A stretch of DNA of 64,000 bases, from assembly GCF_021504595.1 (NCBI RefSeq), contig NZ_JACSGT010000001.1, forward strand, positions 1,736,001 through 1,800,000, given 5' to 3'. This document shows, in pieces, positions 44,297 to 52,810 of this stretch (positions are counted from its first letter, which is position 1; each line of letters begins with the position of its first letter). A program made the translations under genes and the position numbers. The stretch is from Chryseobacterium indicum (GTDB lineage Bacteria; Bacteroidota; Bacteroidia; Flavobacteriales; Weeksellaceae). Under the pieces are notes generated by a model, which searched no databases, had not been told where the DNA came from, and was given only the letters and a program-made list of their open reading frames with translations.

Positions 44297-44863
44297 TTAA
44301 CCTAAATCACCATTAATTTCCCTGATTAAATCTTCCATTTCACCTCTGAAATCATCCTCAAAAACCAATGGTCTGTTGTCGGACTGAATCATACTTTTTA
44401 TTTTTTCGCAGATGTCTATGAGTTTTCCGATTAAAGAGTTCTTTTCGGGTGATGAGATTTTCCCCATTTTCAAAATGTTGGAGAAATAATACTGTACTCC
44501 GTCGAGAACAATACGACGCTCTTTAGGATATCTCGTCTGGCAAAGCGCGCTTTCAAACAATTGTTGCAGTATTTTATAGGAATCCGGTGGCAACTTTCTT
44601 TGATATTCTAAAATTCTTTCTTCTTCGTTACCTTCCGAAAGTTGGATCGCACGTTCTGCAATTTTATAAACGATGCGGTAGTTTTCGATTCCTTTTTTTC
44701 TTTCTACGAACAGAATTCTTTCGGTATCGAAAGAGGGAATTTCCAGAAAATACATTTCTGCATACACGTCTCCCATGAGTGCATTCATAATTTTCACAAA
44801 ACTGCCGAGACTTCTATGGCTCGAACTGCTTCCGCAAGGTTCAAGATGGTTTCTTTCTAACAT
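44297..44863 (-). CDS. Protein of unknown function next to repeat island 3
   Basis: 188 residues, soluble, without signal peptide. The sequence is helical and charged: FVERKKGIENYRIVYKIAERAIQLSEGNEEERI, YPKERRIVLDGVQYYFSNILKMGKI and an acidic end (FEDDFRGEMEDLIREINGD). Cysteines are scattered. I do not recognise a domain. It lies between repeat island 3 and the TIGR04141-type gene, on the same strand as the latter with a 94-bp gap. Confidence 0.6.
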   Translation of the reverse strand: MLERNHLEPCGSSSSHRSLGSFVKIMNALMGDVYAEMYFLEIPSFDTERILFVERKKGIENYRIVYKIAERAIQLSEGNEEERILEYQRKLPPDSYKILQQLFESALCQTRYPKERRIVLDGVQYYFSNILKMGKISSPEKNSLIGKLIDICEKIKSMIQSDNRPLVFEDDFRGEMEDLIREINGDLG

Positions 44864-44957
44864 GGTTTTTAGATTGAGCGGAAATTGGGGAGTGCGTTTT
44901 TCATGGGGTTGTTTTTGGGAAAATAAGATTTTTGGTAGAAGAGTATTTTTTTAACAG

Positions 44958-46751
44958 CTATTTTTCTATTTGTAATATTTGAAGTTCAATATCAGTAGTT
45001 CTCATTTGTTTTGAAAGATCAATCAATGTAAACTTTGCAATATTAGAATTATATTTATCTATGTTATCATATAAATTTCTTTTTCCTTTTTTATTAGTAT
45101 CCAAAACAGACAATACAAATACAATTTTTTTATTTTTAAATATTTCGATAAATTCATCTTGACTAATATTTTTAAATTGTCTTTTAACTTTTAAATAGTA
45201 ATCATTTCCTCTTTTGTAATTTACCGCTTCATCATATAAACTCCTTAAATATTTATAATCCAGCCTCATATCTTCTTCTATTATTTTAGCAGAAATAAAA
45301 ATTTGATTACATAAATCTCTCATAGAATTATCAAAGCCTTTCTTAACGTGATAAAAATAAACTATGTTATTTAAACTATCAACCTTCATAATATCGCAAG
45401 CTTCAACATTGGAAGGTGTAATTTTATCAAAAACATAAGTATCATTTTCACCAATATGTGATGAGTTAAATAAATTTTCGCTTCCTTTAGACCATTTATT
45501 TAAATTTGGTCCTTTACATTTATTTTCATTTAAAAAATATTTTGTTTCATCATTAATGTTCTCAATAAATGATTCTTTTACCCAATACCAATCTTTTTCT
45601 ATTAAAAAATAAGTTTTTTTCTTATAATTGATTTCTGTACAAAAATGATCAATCAGTCTATCTAAAGTTAATGTTTGCCCATTTTCATCAAATGTCTCGA
45701 TGTAAGAATTCAAAATTATTTTTTTAAATTCATTATAATCAACTTCTTCTTCTAAGATTTTATCTAAAATATTTATAACAGTCTGAATCTCTCTAATAAT
45801 ACCCTCTACATTTTCTTCAAGGTCATCTTTACTTGTTCTAATATAAAATCTACTAGATGAAGCATTAAAATATCTCTCGAACTCCTTATTACTAATTTCA
45901 ACACTAACAAATTTGTCTTTATCTAAATAATTTAAATAAATTTCTTTTAATATTTCATCTAATAAGGTTTCCAATAAAACCTTATCAGTGCGTGTAATTC
46001 TTTCAAGACTATTAATTTCAGTAACATCAGTAGAACCATCAATTAGATTCTCACATTTTTTTATTACCTCTAAAAGTTCTTGAAAAGATATAGATTTTTT
46101 AAGTAAGAAAGAATTTTTGACTACGCATATACTATTATTCTTAATTTCAGATTTTTCAAAACCAAATTTTTCAACTAGAGTTTTTTGATCTATTAATGCA
46201 TTTAACTCATTATATAATTTAGAGTAATCTTTGTTCTCATATAAATTATAATCTTTTCTAAATATTTTAGTTTCACCTTGAATTCCTCCTGTTAGATTTC
46301 TTTCCTTTGTTGCTCTTAATGCTTTATCATCTAATTTTATAATGCGCGAAAGAATTTGTATTCCAAAATCAGTTGTTGCAATTTCCTGTATTGTAATATG
46401 AGCATAACCTCCTGTAGAAGCATATATTTTTCCTGTTTTAATATTTTTGAATAAAATTATATAGCTTTCAGATATAGAATCTTCCAGTTCTAAAATTTTT
46501 TCACCTGCTAAAGAGATAGATTTAATGAAATTTTTCCATTTGATTTTATTCTCAGCTCTTTTATAAAATAATTTTATTTCATAACCTCCATCTAAATTTT
46601 GCTTAACTTTTTGCTCCAAAAATTCCTTATCATTAAAAAAAGATTTTAAAAAACTAAAGTCAACAGATCTAATTCTTGTTCCGTTTGTTTTAGTTCTAAC
46701 TGTTATTTTATCCCTTAAAAAAAATATATTGTTCTGAATTTTATCACTCAT
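44958..46751 (-). CDS. TIGR04141/DUF6119-type sporadically distributed protein, possible nuclease
   Basis: 597 residues, strongly Lys/Ile/Asn-rich and clearly more AT-rich than the housekeeping genes around it. The N-terminal half has GGYAHITIQEIATTDFGIQIL and KLDDKALRATKERNLTGGIQGE, as in TIGR04141 proteins. The C-terminal half has SNVEACDIMKVDSLNNIVYFYHVKKG near residue 460, which fits a restriction-type core (E/D...D...xVK). The family occurs sporadically and I recall it near defence genes; a role in phage or plasmid defence is inference. Four base pairs of the intergenic gap of 11 bp separate it from a small lipoprotein gene upstream. Confidence 0.68.
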   Translation of the reverse strand: MSDKIQNNIFFLRDKITVRTKTNGTRIRSVDFSFLKSFFNDKEFLEQKVKQNLDGGYEIKLFYKRAENKIKWKNFIKSISLAGEKILELEDSISESYIILFKNIKTGKIYASTGGYAHITIQEIATTDFGIQILSRIIKLDDKALRATKERNLTGGIQGETKIFRKDYNLYENKDYSKLYNELNALIDQKTLVEKFGFEKSEIKNNSICVVKNSFLLKKSISFQELLEVIKKCENLIDGSTDVTEINSLERITRTDKVLLETLLDEILKEIYLNYLDKDKFVSVEISNKEFERYFNASSSRFYIRTSKDDLEENVEGIIREIQTVINILDKILEEEVDYNEFKKIILNSYIETFDENGQTLTLDRLIDHFCTEINYKKKTYFLIEKDWYWVKESFIENINDETKYFLNENKCKGPNLNKWSKGSENLFNSSHIGENDTYVFDKITPSNVEACDIMKVDSLNNIVYFYHVKKGFDNSMRDLCNQIFISAKIIEEDMRLDYKYLRSLYDEAVNYKRGNDYYLKVKRQFKNISQDEFIEIFKNKKIVFVLSVLDTNKKGKRNLYDNIDKYNSNIAKFTLIDLSKQMRTTDIELQILQIEK

Positions 46752-46762
46752 ATTTCATCATT

Positions 46763-47098
46763 TTAATTCTGTTGCATTTGTAAATCAATAAGTTCATTTA
46801 CTTTTCTTAACCTATAATTTTGAATTTCGGTTGAATCTTCCTTATTCATTTTTTTCAGAATATCTTGATATTTTTCCATCAAAGGATTAATTTCTTCATT
46901 TACCTTTTTTTTAGAAATACTTTTTTTAATACCTTTTTCCATCCAAGTATTTACATTATCCAGTAAAGCTTTCGCTTCATTCATCCGAATTTTACTAGAA
47001 TCTACTTTTAGATCTGTTTTAGTTATTACTTTATTATTGGGGTTATTACAAGAAATTATTAAATCAGTAATTAATAATAGGATAAAAATTTTTCGCAT
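46763..47098 (-). CDS. Small lipoprotein of unknown function
   Basis: 111 residues from the ATG that starts the signal peptide; lipobox is TDLIISC. An upstream ATG 8 codons earlier gives a poorer signal peptide. The mature chain is helical and Lys-rich (WMEKGIKKSISKKKVNEEINPLMEKYQDILKKM). Its AT-rich composition matches the TIGR04141-type gene 11 bp downstream, so both probably arrived together or at least share a transcript. Confidence 0.65.
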   Translation of the reverse strand: MRKIFILLLITDLIISCNNPNNKVITKTDLKVDSSKIRMNEAKALLDNVNTWMEKGIKKSISKKKVNEEINPLMEKYQDILKKMNKEDSTEIQNYRLRKVNELIDLQMQQN

Positions 47099-47186
47099 AC
47101 TTTTTAATTTTATTATTTTCAAATCTAGCTAATCTATGATATTTACACCTTACGGAAAACCGTATTTTCACTGAATTTTCAACAAA

Positions 47187-47210
47187 AAAACCATCCTTTC
47201 GGATGGTTTT
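47187..47210 (-). terminator. Terminator of the 191-residue exported protein gene
   Basis: AAACCATCC-TTTC-GGATGGTTT is a perfect 9-bp stem with T-runs on both sides. Confidence 0.85.
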
Positions 47211-47231
47211 CTATAAATAAAATCAAAAAAT

Positions 47232-47807
47232 TTAAATTTTATCCAAAATCTTCTTTGGCAAAACTTTTACCAATTGAGATTTGTATTCATTTTCGAGGAT
47301 CACAAACTTCCAGTATTTTTTGTCTTTGGAAACGGCACAAGCTTTCATATTGGCGTTGATGACGTAAGAATTTTCCTTCGCAGCATACTGTACATTGTTT
47401 TTGCCGTATTTCTGAATCAGCATCGCATGGATCTTCTTCTTCATGTCTTCATTCAGGGAACCGACATTGCATTTCAGCTTGAGAGAGTAATTGACGATGG
47501 AGAAATATTCTTTATCAATCTGTTCCGGCTTTGCAATATTCCCAAACTTAAAATCCTGAATTTCAATCTTCATAAAAGGATTATTGTAGGTAATATTCAG
47601 AATCTGCGTCATCTGATCTTTCGGAATCACCGTGAAAAATTTCGGATAGATGCAGTTCACCGACTGATCGATTTTCTTTGTTTTAATCGTATTCACGAAA
47701 TACGACAACGATTGTTTAATGGCTGCATCTTCCGGATTTGCCTTCGTCTGAGCAAAAGACATCAACGACAGGAACATGAACAGAAACAGGAATGATTTGG
47801 TTTTCAT
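47232..47807 (-). CDS. Exported protein of unknown function
   Basis: 191 residues from the ATG that starts a clear signal peptide (MKTKSFLFLFMFLSLMSFAQ); upstream in-frame ATGs lie in unconserved sequence. The mature part starts KANPEDAAIKQSLSYFVNTIKTKKIDQSVNCIYPKFFTVIPKDQM, resembling NTF2-like or DUF4878-type small periplasmic domains, and has a Cys pair (NCIYP, LKCNVG) and a late Cys. Family uncertain. Own terminator. Confidence 0.68.
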   Translation of the reverse strand: MKTKSFLFLFMFLSLMSFAQTKANPEDAAIKQSLSYFVNTIKTKKIDQSVNCIYPKFFTVIPKDQMTQILNITYNNPFMKIEIQDFKFGNIAKPEQIDKEYFSIVNYSLKLKCNVGSLNEDMKKKIHAMLIQKYGKNNVQYAAKENSYVINANMKACAVSKDKKYWKFVILENEYKSQLVKVLPKKILDKI

Positions 47808-47915
47808 AATTTTAAATAGACAGTTGTTACGATTTTTAAAGAAGAAGATTCTTTCGTTCTTCCTGAAATCTGTCGCAGAAGTACGGCAAATCGTTACAAA
47901 CAAACGGCAACGAAA

Positions 47916-47942
47916 AAAGCCATCCTTTCGGACGGCTTTCAG
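47916..47942 (-). terminator. Terminator of the FCBP gene
   Basis: GCCATCC-TTTC-GGACGGC stem (one mismatch), T-run on the minus strand. Confidence 0.72.
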
Positions 47943-47960
47943 AATATTGTAAGATTCAGA

Positions 47961-49076
47961 TTATTTTACTTTTACAAGCTCAACATCGAAGATTAACCAC
48001 GCGTTTGGCGGAATTACTCCTCCTGCTCCTCTTTCTCCGTAACCCATTGCCGGCGGAATCAGTAAAGTAGCCGTTTCACCTTCTTTTAACAAAAGGATTC
48101 CTTCGTCCCAGCCTTTAATTACTCTTCCCATCCCGATAGGAATTTCAATCGGCTCATTTCTTTTGAAAGAAGAATCGAATTCCGATCCGTCTACCAGTTT
48201 TCCTGCATAGTGTACAGAAACGTTGTCCCCTGCTTTCGGAGCTTTTCCTTCTGTTGTTTTCGTAATTTTATAGTAAAGACCGGATTCTGTTTTCTGCATT
48301 CCTGCTTTCAGATCTTCAACCATTTTCTCCTGATTGGCTTTAAATTCAGCTTCTTTTTTAGCTTTTTCAGCTTCTTCTTTTGCTAAAAACGCTTTGTTGT
48401 TTTCTGCAATTTTAGCTTTTCCTTCCGTGAAAGTTTTTGCTGCATCGTAGTTTTTGTACTCGTCTCCTTTGCTGAAAACGGAAACTTTTTCCAAAACGAT
48501 GTCAGTTTTAGGCTTATCCTGCGCTCCTTTTTCTACATTCGCAATCGCATCGATTACATCCTCACCTTTTACCACTTTTCCGAAGATCGTGTGTCTTCCG
48601 TCTAACCAAGGTGTAGCCACTTCCGTGATGAAGAACTGGGAACCGTTGGTATTCGGTCCCGAATTCGCCATAGAAAGCACTCCTTTTCCGGTATGCTTAA
48701 GATCGTTTCTTTCGTCCTCGAATTTATATCCCGGATCTCCCATTCCTGTTCCCTGAGGATCTCCCCCCTGAATCATGAAATCTTTAATCACTCTGTGGAA
48801 AATCGTTCCGTCATAATAAGGAACGCCTTTCGCTTTCGCTTTGTTATCGATTTTTCCTTCTGCAAGACCAATAAAATTAGCCACAGTTACCGGTGCTTTT
48901 TTATCCTCGAATTTTACGATCAAATTACCTTTTGTCGTCTGAAGATTCGCATAAAGTCCGTCATTAAGACCTTCGTAAGTTTCTTTGTCTACGTTCATTT
49001 TTTTATAAATTGGTGTACAACTCATCAGCGAAACACTTGCCGCCGCCAGAATTATATTCTTGTTAAACAATTTCAT
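47961..49076 (-). CDS. Dual peptidyl-prolyl isomerase: cyclophilin-FKBP fusion lipoprotein
   Basis: 371 residues. Signal peptide with lipobox (VSLMSC). The cyclophilin domain (about 40-205) has FHRVIKDFMIQGGDPQGTG, SMANSGPNTNGSQFFIT and WLDGRHTIFGKV. A Lys/Glu/Ala-rich coiled linker (about 205-265) follows, then an FKBP domain (about 265-371): VSVHYAGKLVDGSEFDSS, GWDEGILLLKEGETATLLIPP and GVIPPNAWLIFDVELVKV. Cyclophilin-FKBP fusions (FCBPs) are known from Flavobacterium. It folds proline-containing exported proteins. It is 3 bp downstream of the gldI stop. Confidence 0.95.
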   Translation of the reverse strand: MKLFNKNIILAAASVSLMSCTPIYKKMNVDKETYEGLNDGLYANLQTTKGNLIVKFEDKKAPVTVANFIGLAEGKIDNKAKAKGVPYYDGTIFHRVIKDFMIQGGDPQGTGMGDPGYKFEDERNDLKHTGKGVLSMANSGPNTNGSQFFITEVATPWLDGRHTIFGKVVKGEDVIDAIANVEKGAQDKPKTDIVLEKVSVFSKGDEYKNYDAAKTFTEGKAKIAENNKAFLAKEEAEKAKKEAEFKANQEKMVEDLKAGMQKTESGLYYKITKTTEGKAPKAGDNVSVHYAGKLVDGSEFDSSFKRNEPIEIPIGMGRVIKGWDEGILLLKEGETATLLIPPAMGYGERGAGGVIPPNAWLIFDVELVKVK

Positions 49077-49079
49077 GGA

Positions 49080-49589
49080 TTATAATGCTTTTAATTTTAT
49101 GATTAGTGGGATGTCGTTATCTATTTTCTTCTCATCTCCGTACGTTCCATACGCCAGTGCAGACGGAACCAGAAGCGTAACTTCCTCACCGTCGTGTATA
49201 AAACGCAAAGCATCTTCTACCGCCTTCAGCTCATCAAAATGACCGAATTTGGCATCTCTCCTTGCGATTGGCTGATCGTAGATTTTCGTCTGATCAAAGT
49301 CGTACAGGTCGTAAGAATAAGAAATCAGCGTATTGTCCTGCCTTCTCTGCCTTTGGTCAAAACCTTCCGTATTCGTCCAGTAATTAAGCTGCGTAGGATA
49401 AAATTTTACCGGCTGATTACCAATCCATTCCTGAATATGGTATCTTTCCTGTGCATTCAGATTTTTCATCCTGTTTTTGGAAACATCCAGATCGTTCTTG
49501 CTGAGAACACCGCCAACGGGAGGATGAGTCTGCGCATTTTTGCTGCAGCTCAGTAAACCCAGTATCGATATGAAGAGTATTTTTTTCAT
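49080..49589 (-). CDS. gldI: Gliding-motility-associated FKBP-type isomerase lipoprotein GldI
   Basis: 169 residues with lipobox (LGLLSC). The central motif NLNAQERYHIQEWIGNQPVKFYPTQLNYW and the reduced FKBP end (ALRFIHDGEEVTLLVPSALAYGTYGD...PLIIKLKAL) match GldI. GldI is needed for gliding in Flavobacterium johnsoniae, probably for folding of surface motility or T9SS components. Non-gliding Chryseobacterium keep some gld genes. It precedes the FCBP gene by 3 bp, so a paired folding unit in the periplasm is likely. Confidence 0.85.
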   Translation of the reverse strand: MKKILFISILGLLSCSKNAQTHPPVGGVLSKNDLDVSKNRMKNLNAQERYHIQEWIGNQPVKFYPTQLNYWTNTEGFDQRQRRQDNTLISYSYDLYDFDQTKIYDQPIARRDAKFGHFDELKAVEDALRFIHDGEEVTLLVPSALAYGTYGDEKKIDNDIPLIIKLKAL

Positions 49590-49739
49590 AAACTTTTGCG
49601 AAAATACACATTTCGGGAATCAATTACAAAACTTCAGGAACTTATTGAATTAAAAATTGTGACAATTTCCCTGTCTTTCTGAGTGTGAAACAGTCGAAGG
49701 ATTATAATGTAAATTTCCACTGCTTTTGAAAGGAATTGT

Positions 49740-49880
49740 ATTTTTTTGGAGCTTTATCGCGCTTTCCGCACTCGCTATTTTTTAGTTTACGGCGCGGCTT
49801 CGCCGCGTCGTAAACTAAAAAAATGAGCTCACACAATTGCTCCAATCCCGGCTAGGATTGCATACATTTCTTACAACACC
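49740..49880. repeat. Structured element with a strong GC-rich hairpin
   Basis: TTTTTTAGTTTACG-GCGCGGC (49786-49806) pairs with 49810-49830 (about 20 bp, one G-U) around TTC. It is flanked by GGAGCTTTATCGCGCTTTCC before, and by TGAGCTC, TGCTCCAATCCC and GGCTAGGATTGC after. It interrupts AT-rich intergenic sequence and has no coding frame. It looks like a REP- or MITE-type mobile hairpin. Confidence 0.7.
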
Positions 49881-49919
49881 CTAAAAAGTACAGCTTGTTA
49901 TTTTATTAAAAACTTTAAC

Positions 49920-50705
49920 GAGTCATGTCATTCTAATTGAAATTTTGCGAAGCAATATAGAATGGAGAACCTTTTGAATTATCTCCCGCAGATTGTGCAG
50001 ATTATGCAAATTTTTCAATGTAAAATTGTTATCCTTTCTGAAAAGGATTTCAACCATACATTGAAAACTTTCTTTAGATGCTTTCAGCATGACATACTGT
50101 AAATAATTTAGCAGATTGTGCGGATTTATTCTAATTCATCATCTGCGAAATTTGCATAATCTGCGAGAGATAATCATCATGCAGCTTGTCATCCTGAAAG
50201 GATCTAAACACAGAACTTTAAAAAACAACAATTTATAAATAAAAGGCTCGAAAAAAGCTCTTCGACAGGCTCAGAGTGACACCGCGAATACTAAACGAAA
50301 AACAAAACAATGAATAATTGTCAACAATTCTTTTTATCTCCCAAAATCTTTAACAATCCCATGTCATTCTGATTGAAATTTTGCGAAGCATTATGGAGTG
50401 AAGAATCTTTTGAATTATCTCCCGCAGATTTTGCAGATTACGCGGATTTTTTCAATGTAAAATTGTTTATTCTTTCTCAAATCCATTGACAGCATTTTTG
50501 TCATCCAAGGCTTTCAACAATACATTGTAAACTTTGCTTAGATGCTTTCAGCATGACAAACATAATGTAAATAATTTAACAGATTGTGCTGATTTTTCTA
50601 CTTAATCATCTGCGAAATTTGCAAAATCTGCGAGAGATAATATCATCATGCAGCTTGTCATGCTGAAAGGATCTAAGCAAAGTATAATATATGAATTTTA
50701 AAAAC
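49920..50705. repeat. Repeat island 4: dispersed repeats, plus orientation
   Basis: The same words as islands 1 and 2: GTCATTCTGATTGAAATTTTG near 50361 and a variant near 49926, CTCTTCGACAGGCTCAGAG at 50258, GTCATCCTGAAAGGATCT near 50188, GCAGATTTTGCAGATTACGC near 50425. Together with the flanking elements it fills the 1.39-kb gap between gldI and ilvE, which has no gene. Confidence 0.82.
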
Positions 50706-50727
50706 AGCGATAAATAAGACATACGGA

Positions 50728-50925
50728 ATAAAAAACTCTGTGGAGTTTTATCTGTGTAGAAATCATATTTAGGCTTACGTTCGGCGTTCCGTAGGAACGC
50801 TATCTTTAGAAAATTTATTGAGAATTATAGATATAAAATCCTATGAATTGATTTCTTATTTCTACACAGATCTGCTCCTAAAGGAGCAACCATCTTCACT
50901 TCAAACTACTTAACTGATAAAAATT
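50728..50925. repeat. Element with terminal inverted repeats and three hairpins
   Basis: ATCTGTGTAGAAAT (50748-50761) and ATTTCTACACAGAT (50867-50880) form 14-bp inverted ends. Inside and around lie GCGTTCC-GTA-GGAACGC, TGCTCC-TAAA-GGAGCA and AAACTC-TGTG-GAGTTT hairpins. The right part is found again at 17590-17670. No coding frame. Probably a non-autonomous mobile element. Confidence 0.65.
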
Positions 50926-50931
50926 TAAAAC

Positions 50932-50959
50932 AAAAAGCCGGAAATTTTTTCCGGCTTTT
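50932..50959 (-). terminator. Terminator of ilvE
   Basis: AAAAGCCGG-N9-CCGGCTTTT stem with T-run on the minus strand; 22 bp after the stop. Confidence 0.85.
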
Positions 50960-50980
50960 CAATATCTAACATTTAAAAAA

Positions 50981-52051
50981 TTAAACTGTTTCCAATACGT
51001 GGTCTACTAAAACTCTCCATCCGAAAGGATCGTCTGAAAGGTTAGTCTGTAGATTCACAAGATCGTTTTTCAAAGTAACGGCGAAGCTTTCTTCGTCTGA
51101 TAATCTTGGCAATTCAAGCTTTTCTCCTTTGTAGCCTAAAGCCTGGAAAACGGTAGTAACCACTGCTGTTCCTACTCCCCAAACTTCTTTCAAAGTTCCG
51201 TTTTTCTGAGCTTCTATAACGTCCAGAACTTTAATAGGTTCTACTTTTACTTCAATTCCTCTCTTTTTAGCCAATTGGATGAAGCTGTCTCTGGTAACTC
51301 CGTCAAGGATTTTTTCAGAAGTCGGAGGCGTAAAAATCGTATCATTGATTCTTACGAAAACGTTCATCGTTCCGCTTTCTTCGAAATATTCGTGAGTCGC
51401 GTCATCAGTCCAGATAATCTGCTCATAGCCTTCTTCAATTGCCAACTGAGTCGGGTAGAAAGAAGCTGCATAGTTTCCGGCAGCTTTAGCAGAACCTACT
51501 CCACCGCTTGCCGCTCTTGAATAATGATCTGAAATTTTTACAGAAACAGGTTCTGTATAATACATCTTTGCAGGAGTTGCAACGATGGCGAACATATATT
51601 TATTGGCAACTCTCGCCTTCAATGCTTCTTCTGTAGCGAAAATTAATGGTCTGATGTACAAAGACATCCCTTCTCCGGAAGGAATCCATTCTCTGTCGAT
51701 ATCTACCAATGCTTTAAGTCCGTCCAAAAACATTTCTTCCGTTATTTCCGGCATGGCAAGACGTTTTGCCGATTTATTGATACGTTCAAAATTCTTTTCG
51801 GGCCTGAAAAGGAAAACCTGTCCGTCTTTGTCTTTATAGGCTTTCATACCTTCAAAACAAGCCTGTCCGTAATTTACACCCATCATAGCCGGTGTAAACG
51901 CTAAAGGACCATAAGGAACCAATTTTACATCACCCCATTTTCCGTTTTCGTACTCACAGATGATCATATGATCAATAAAAGTATTTCCGAATGAAAAATT
52001 GTTTGGGTCGAATGTAGAAATTCGGGAGTTTTCAGTTTTTTGAATTATCAT
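50981..52051 (-). CDS. ilvE: Branched-chain-amino-acid aminotransferase
   Basis: 356 residues, fold type IV PLP enzyme of the class with MGVNYGQACFEGMKAYKDKDG near the start, the PLP lysine in GVGSAKAAGNYAASF near residue 195, TDDATHEYFEESGTMNVF and ILDGVTRDSFIQLAKKRGIEV. It transfers amino groups between glutamate and the keto acids of Leu, Ile and Val. It is expressed alone from a promoter in the 84-bp region shared with the divergent mnmD gene (-7 element TAAATTTG, read on the minus strand at 52077-52084). Confidence 0.95.
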   Translation of the reverse strand: MIIQKTENSRISTFDPNNFSFGNTFIDHMIICEYENGKWGDVKLVPYGPLAFTPAMMGVNYGQACFEGMKAYKDKDGQVFLFRPEKNFERINKSAKRLAMPEITEEMFLDGLKALVDIDREWIPSGEGMSLYIRPLIFATEEALKARVANKYMFAIVATPAKMYYTEPVSVKISDHYSRAASGGVGSAKAAGNYAASFYPTQLAIEEGYEQIIWTDDATHEYFEESGTMNVFVRINDTIFTPPTSEKILDGVTRDSFIQLAKKRGIEVKVEPIKVLDVIEAQKNGTLKEVWGVGTAVVTTVFQALGYKGEKLELPRLSDEESFAVTLKNDLVNLQTNLSDDPFGWRVLVDHVLETV

Positions 52052-52076
52052 TTCTAAAATTTTTTATGAGGTTCTA

Positions 52077-52123
52077 CAAATTTAACATAATTTTCTAAAT
52101 ATAAAAATTTTAGAGTAAATTTG
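52077..52123. promoter_or_regulatory. Back-to-back -7 elements of ilvE and mnmD
   Basis: TAAATTTG on the minus strand (52077-52084) faces ilvE and TAAATTTG on the plus strand (52116-52123) faces mnmD, 31 bp apart. The plus element is 12 bp before the mnmD start, giving a very short leader. Confidence 0.55.
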
Positions 52124-52135
52124 TAAAAAAATAGC

Positions 52136-52810
52136 TTGAAAAGAGAAATTAAGACCACAAACGACGGCAGCAAAACACTGTTTATCAATGATTTAAACGA
52201 AAACTATCATTCACACCATGGTGCATTACAGGAAGCCGAACACGTGTTTATCAAAAATGGATTAAATTTGATAAATGATTACGAAATTAATATTCTAGAA
52301 CTCGGTTTTGGAACAGGTTTGAATGTTTTGGTAACAATTAATGAATATTTAAAAACTGACAAAAATCATATCATCAACTACTTTACCCTTGAAAAATACC
52401 CCGTAAATGAATCGGAAATTAACGATTTAGCCTATTTTGAGCTCTTCGATAACCCCGAATTCAAAAATATTTATCAAAAAATTCATCTGGCAGAATGGGA
52501 AAAGTCAGAAGAAATCATTAGCGGTTTCAACTTAAAAAAGATAGAATGTGATTTTTTTGATCTGAAGAACATCGATTTACCCGCTATAAATCTGGTATAT
52601 TACGACTGTTTCGGAGCAAGAGTACAGCCCGATCTCTGGGAAAAGCCCCTTTTTGAAATGGTTGCGGATAAAATGGCTGTTAACGGATTATTAACCACCT
52701 ACTCTTCGAAAGGAAGCGTAAGAAGAATTCTTCAGGAACTAAATTTTAATGTGGAGAAAAAACAGGGACCTCCGGGAAAAAGAGAGATGATTAATGCGGT
52801 GAAGTTGTAA
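52136..52810 (+). CDS. mnmD: tRNA (mnm5s2U34) methyltransferase MnmD
   Basis: 224 residues, starting at a TTG (no ATG is available in the conserved N-terminus). S-adenosylmethionine fold: LFINDLNENYHSHHGALQEAEHVFI, motif I ILELGFGTGLNVLV near residue 55, and YYDCFGARVQPDLWEKP and SKGSVRRILQ near the end. It has only the MnmD half of the E. coli MnmC fusion; no MnmC1-like oxidase is present. It adds the final methyl group to the wobble uridine of several tRNAs. Confidence 0.9.
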   Translation: MKREIKTTNDGSKTLFINDLNENYHSHHGALQEAEHVFIKNGLNLINDYEINILELGFGTGLNVLVTINEYLKTDKNHIINYFTLEKYPVNESEINDLAYFELFDNPEFKNIYQKIHLAEWEKSEEIISGFNLKKIECDFFDLKNIDLPAINLVYYDCFGARVQPDLWEKPLFEMVADKMAVNGLLTTYSSKGSVRRILQELNFNVEKKQGPPGKREMINAVKL

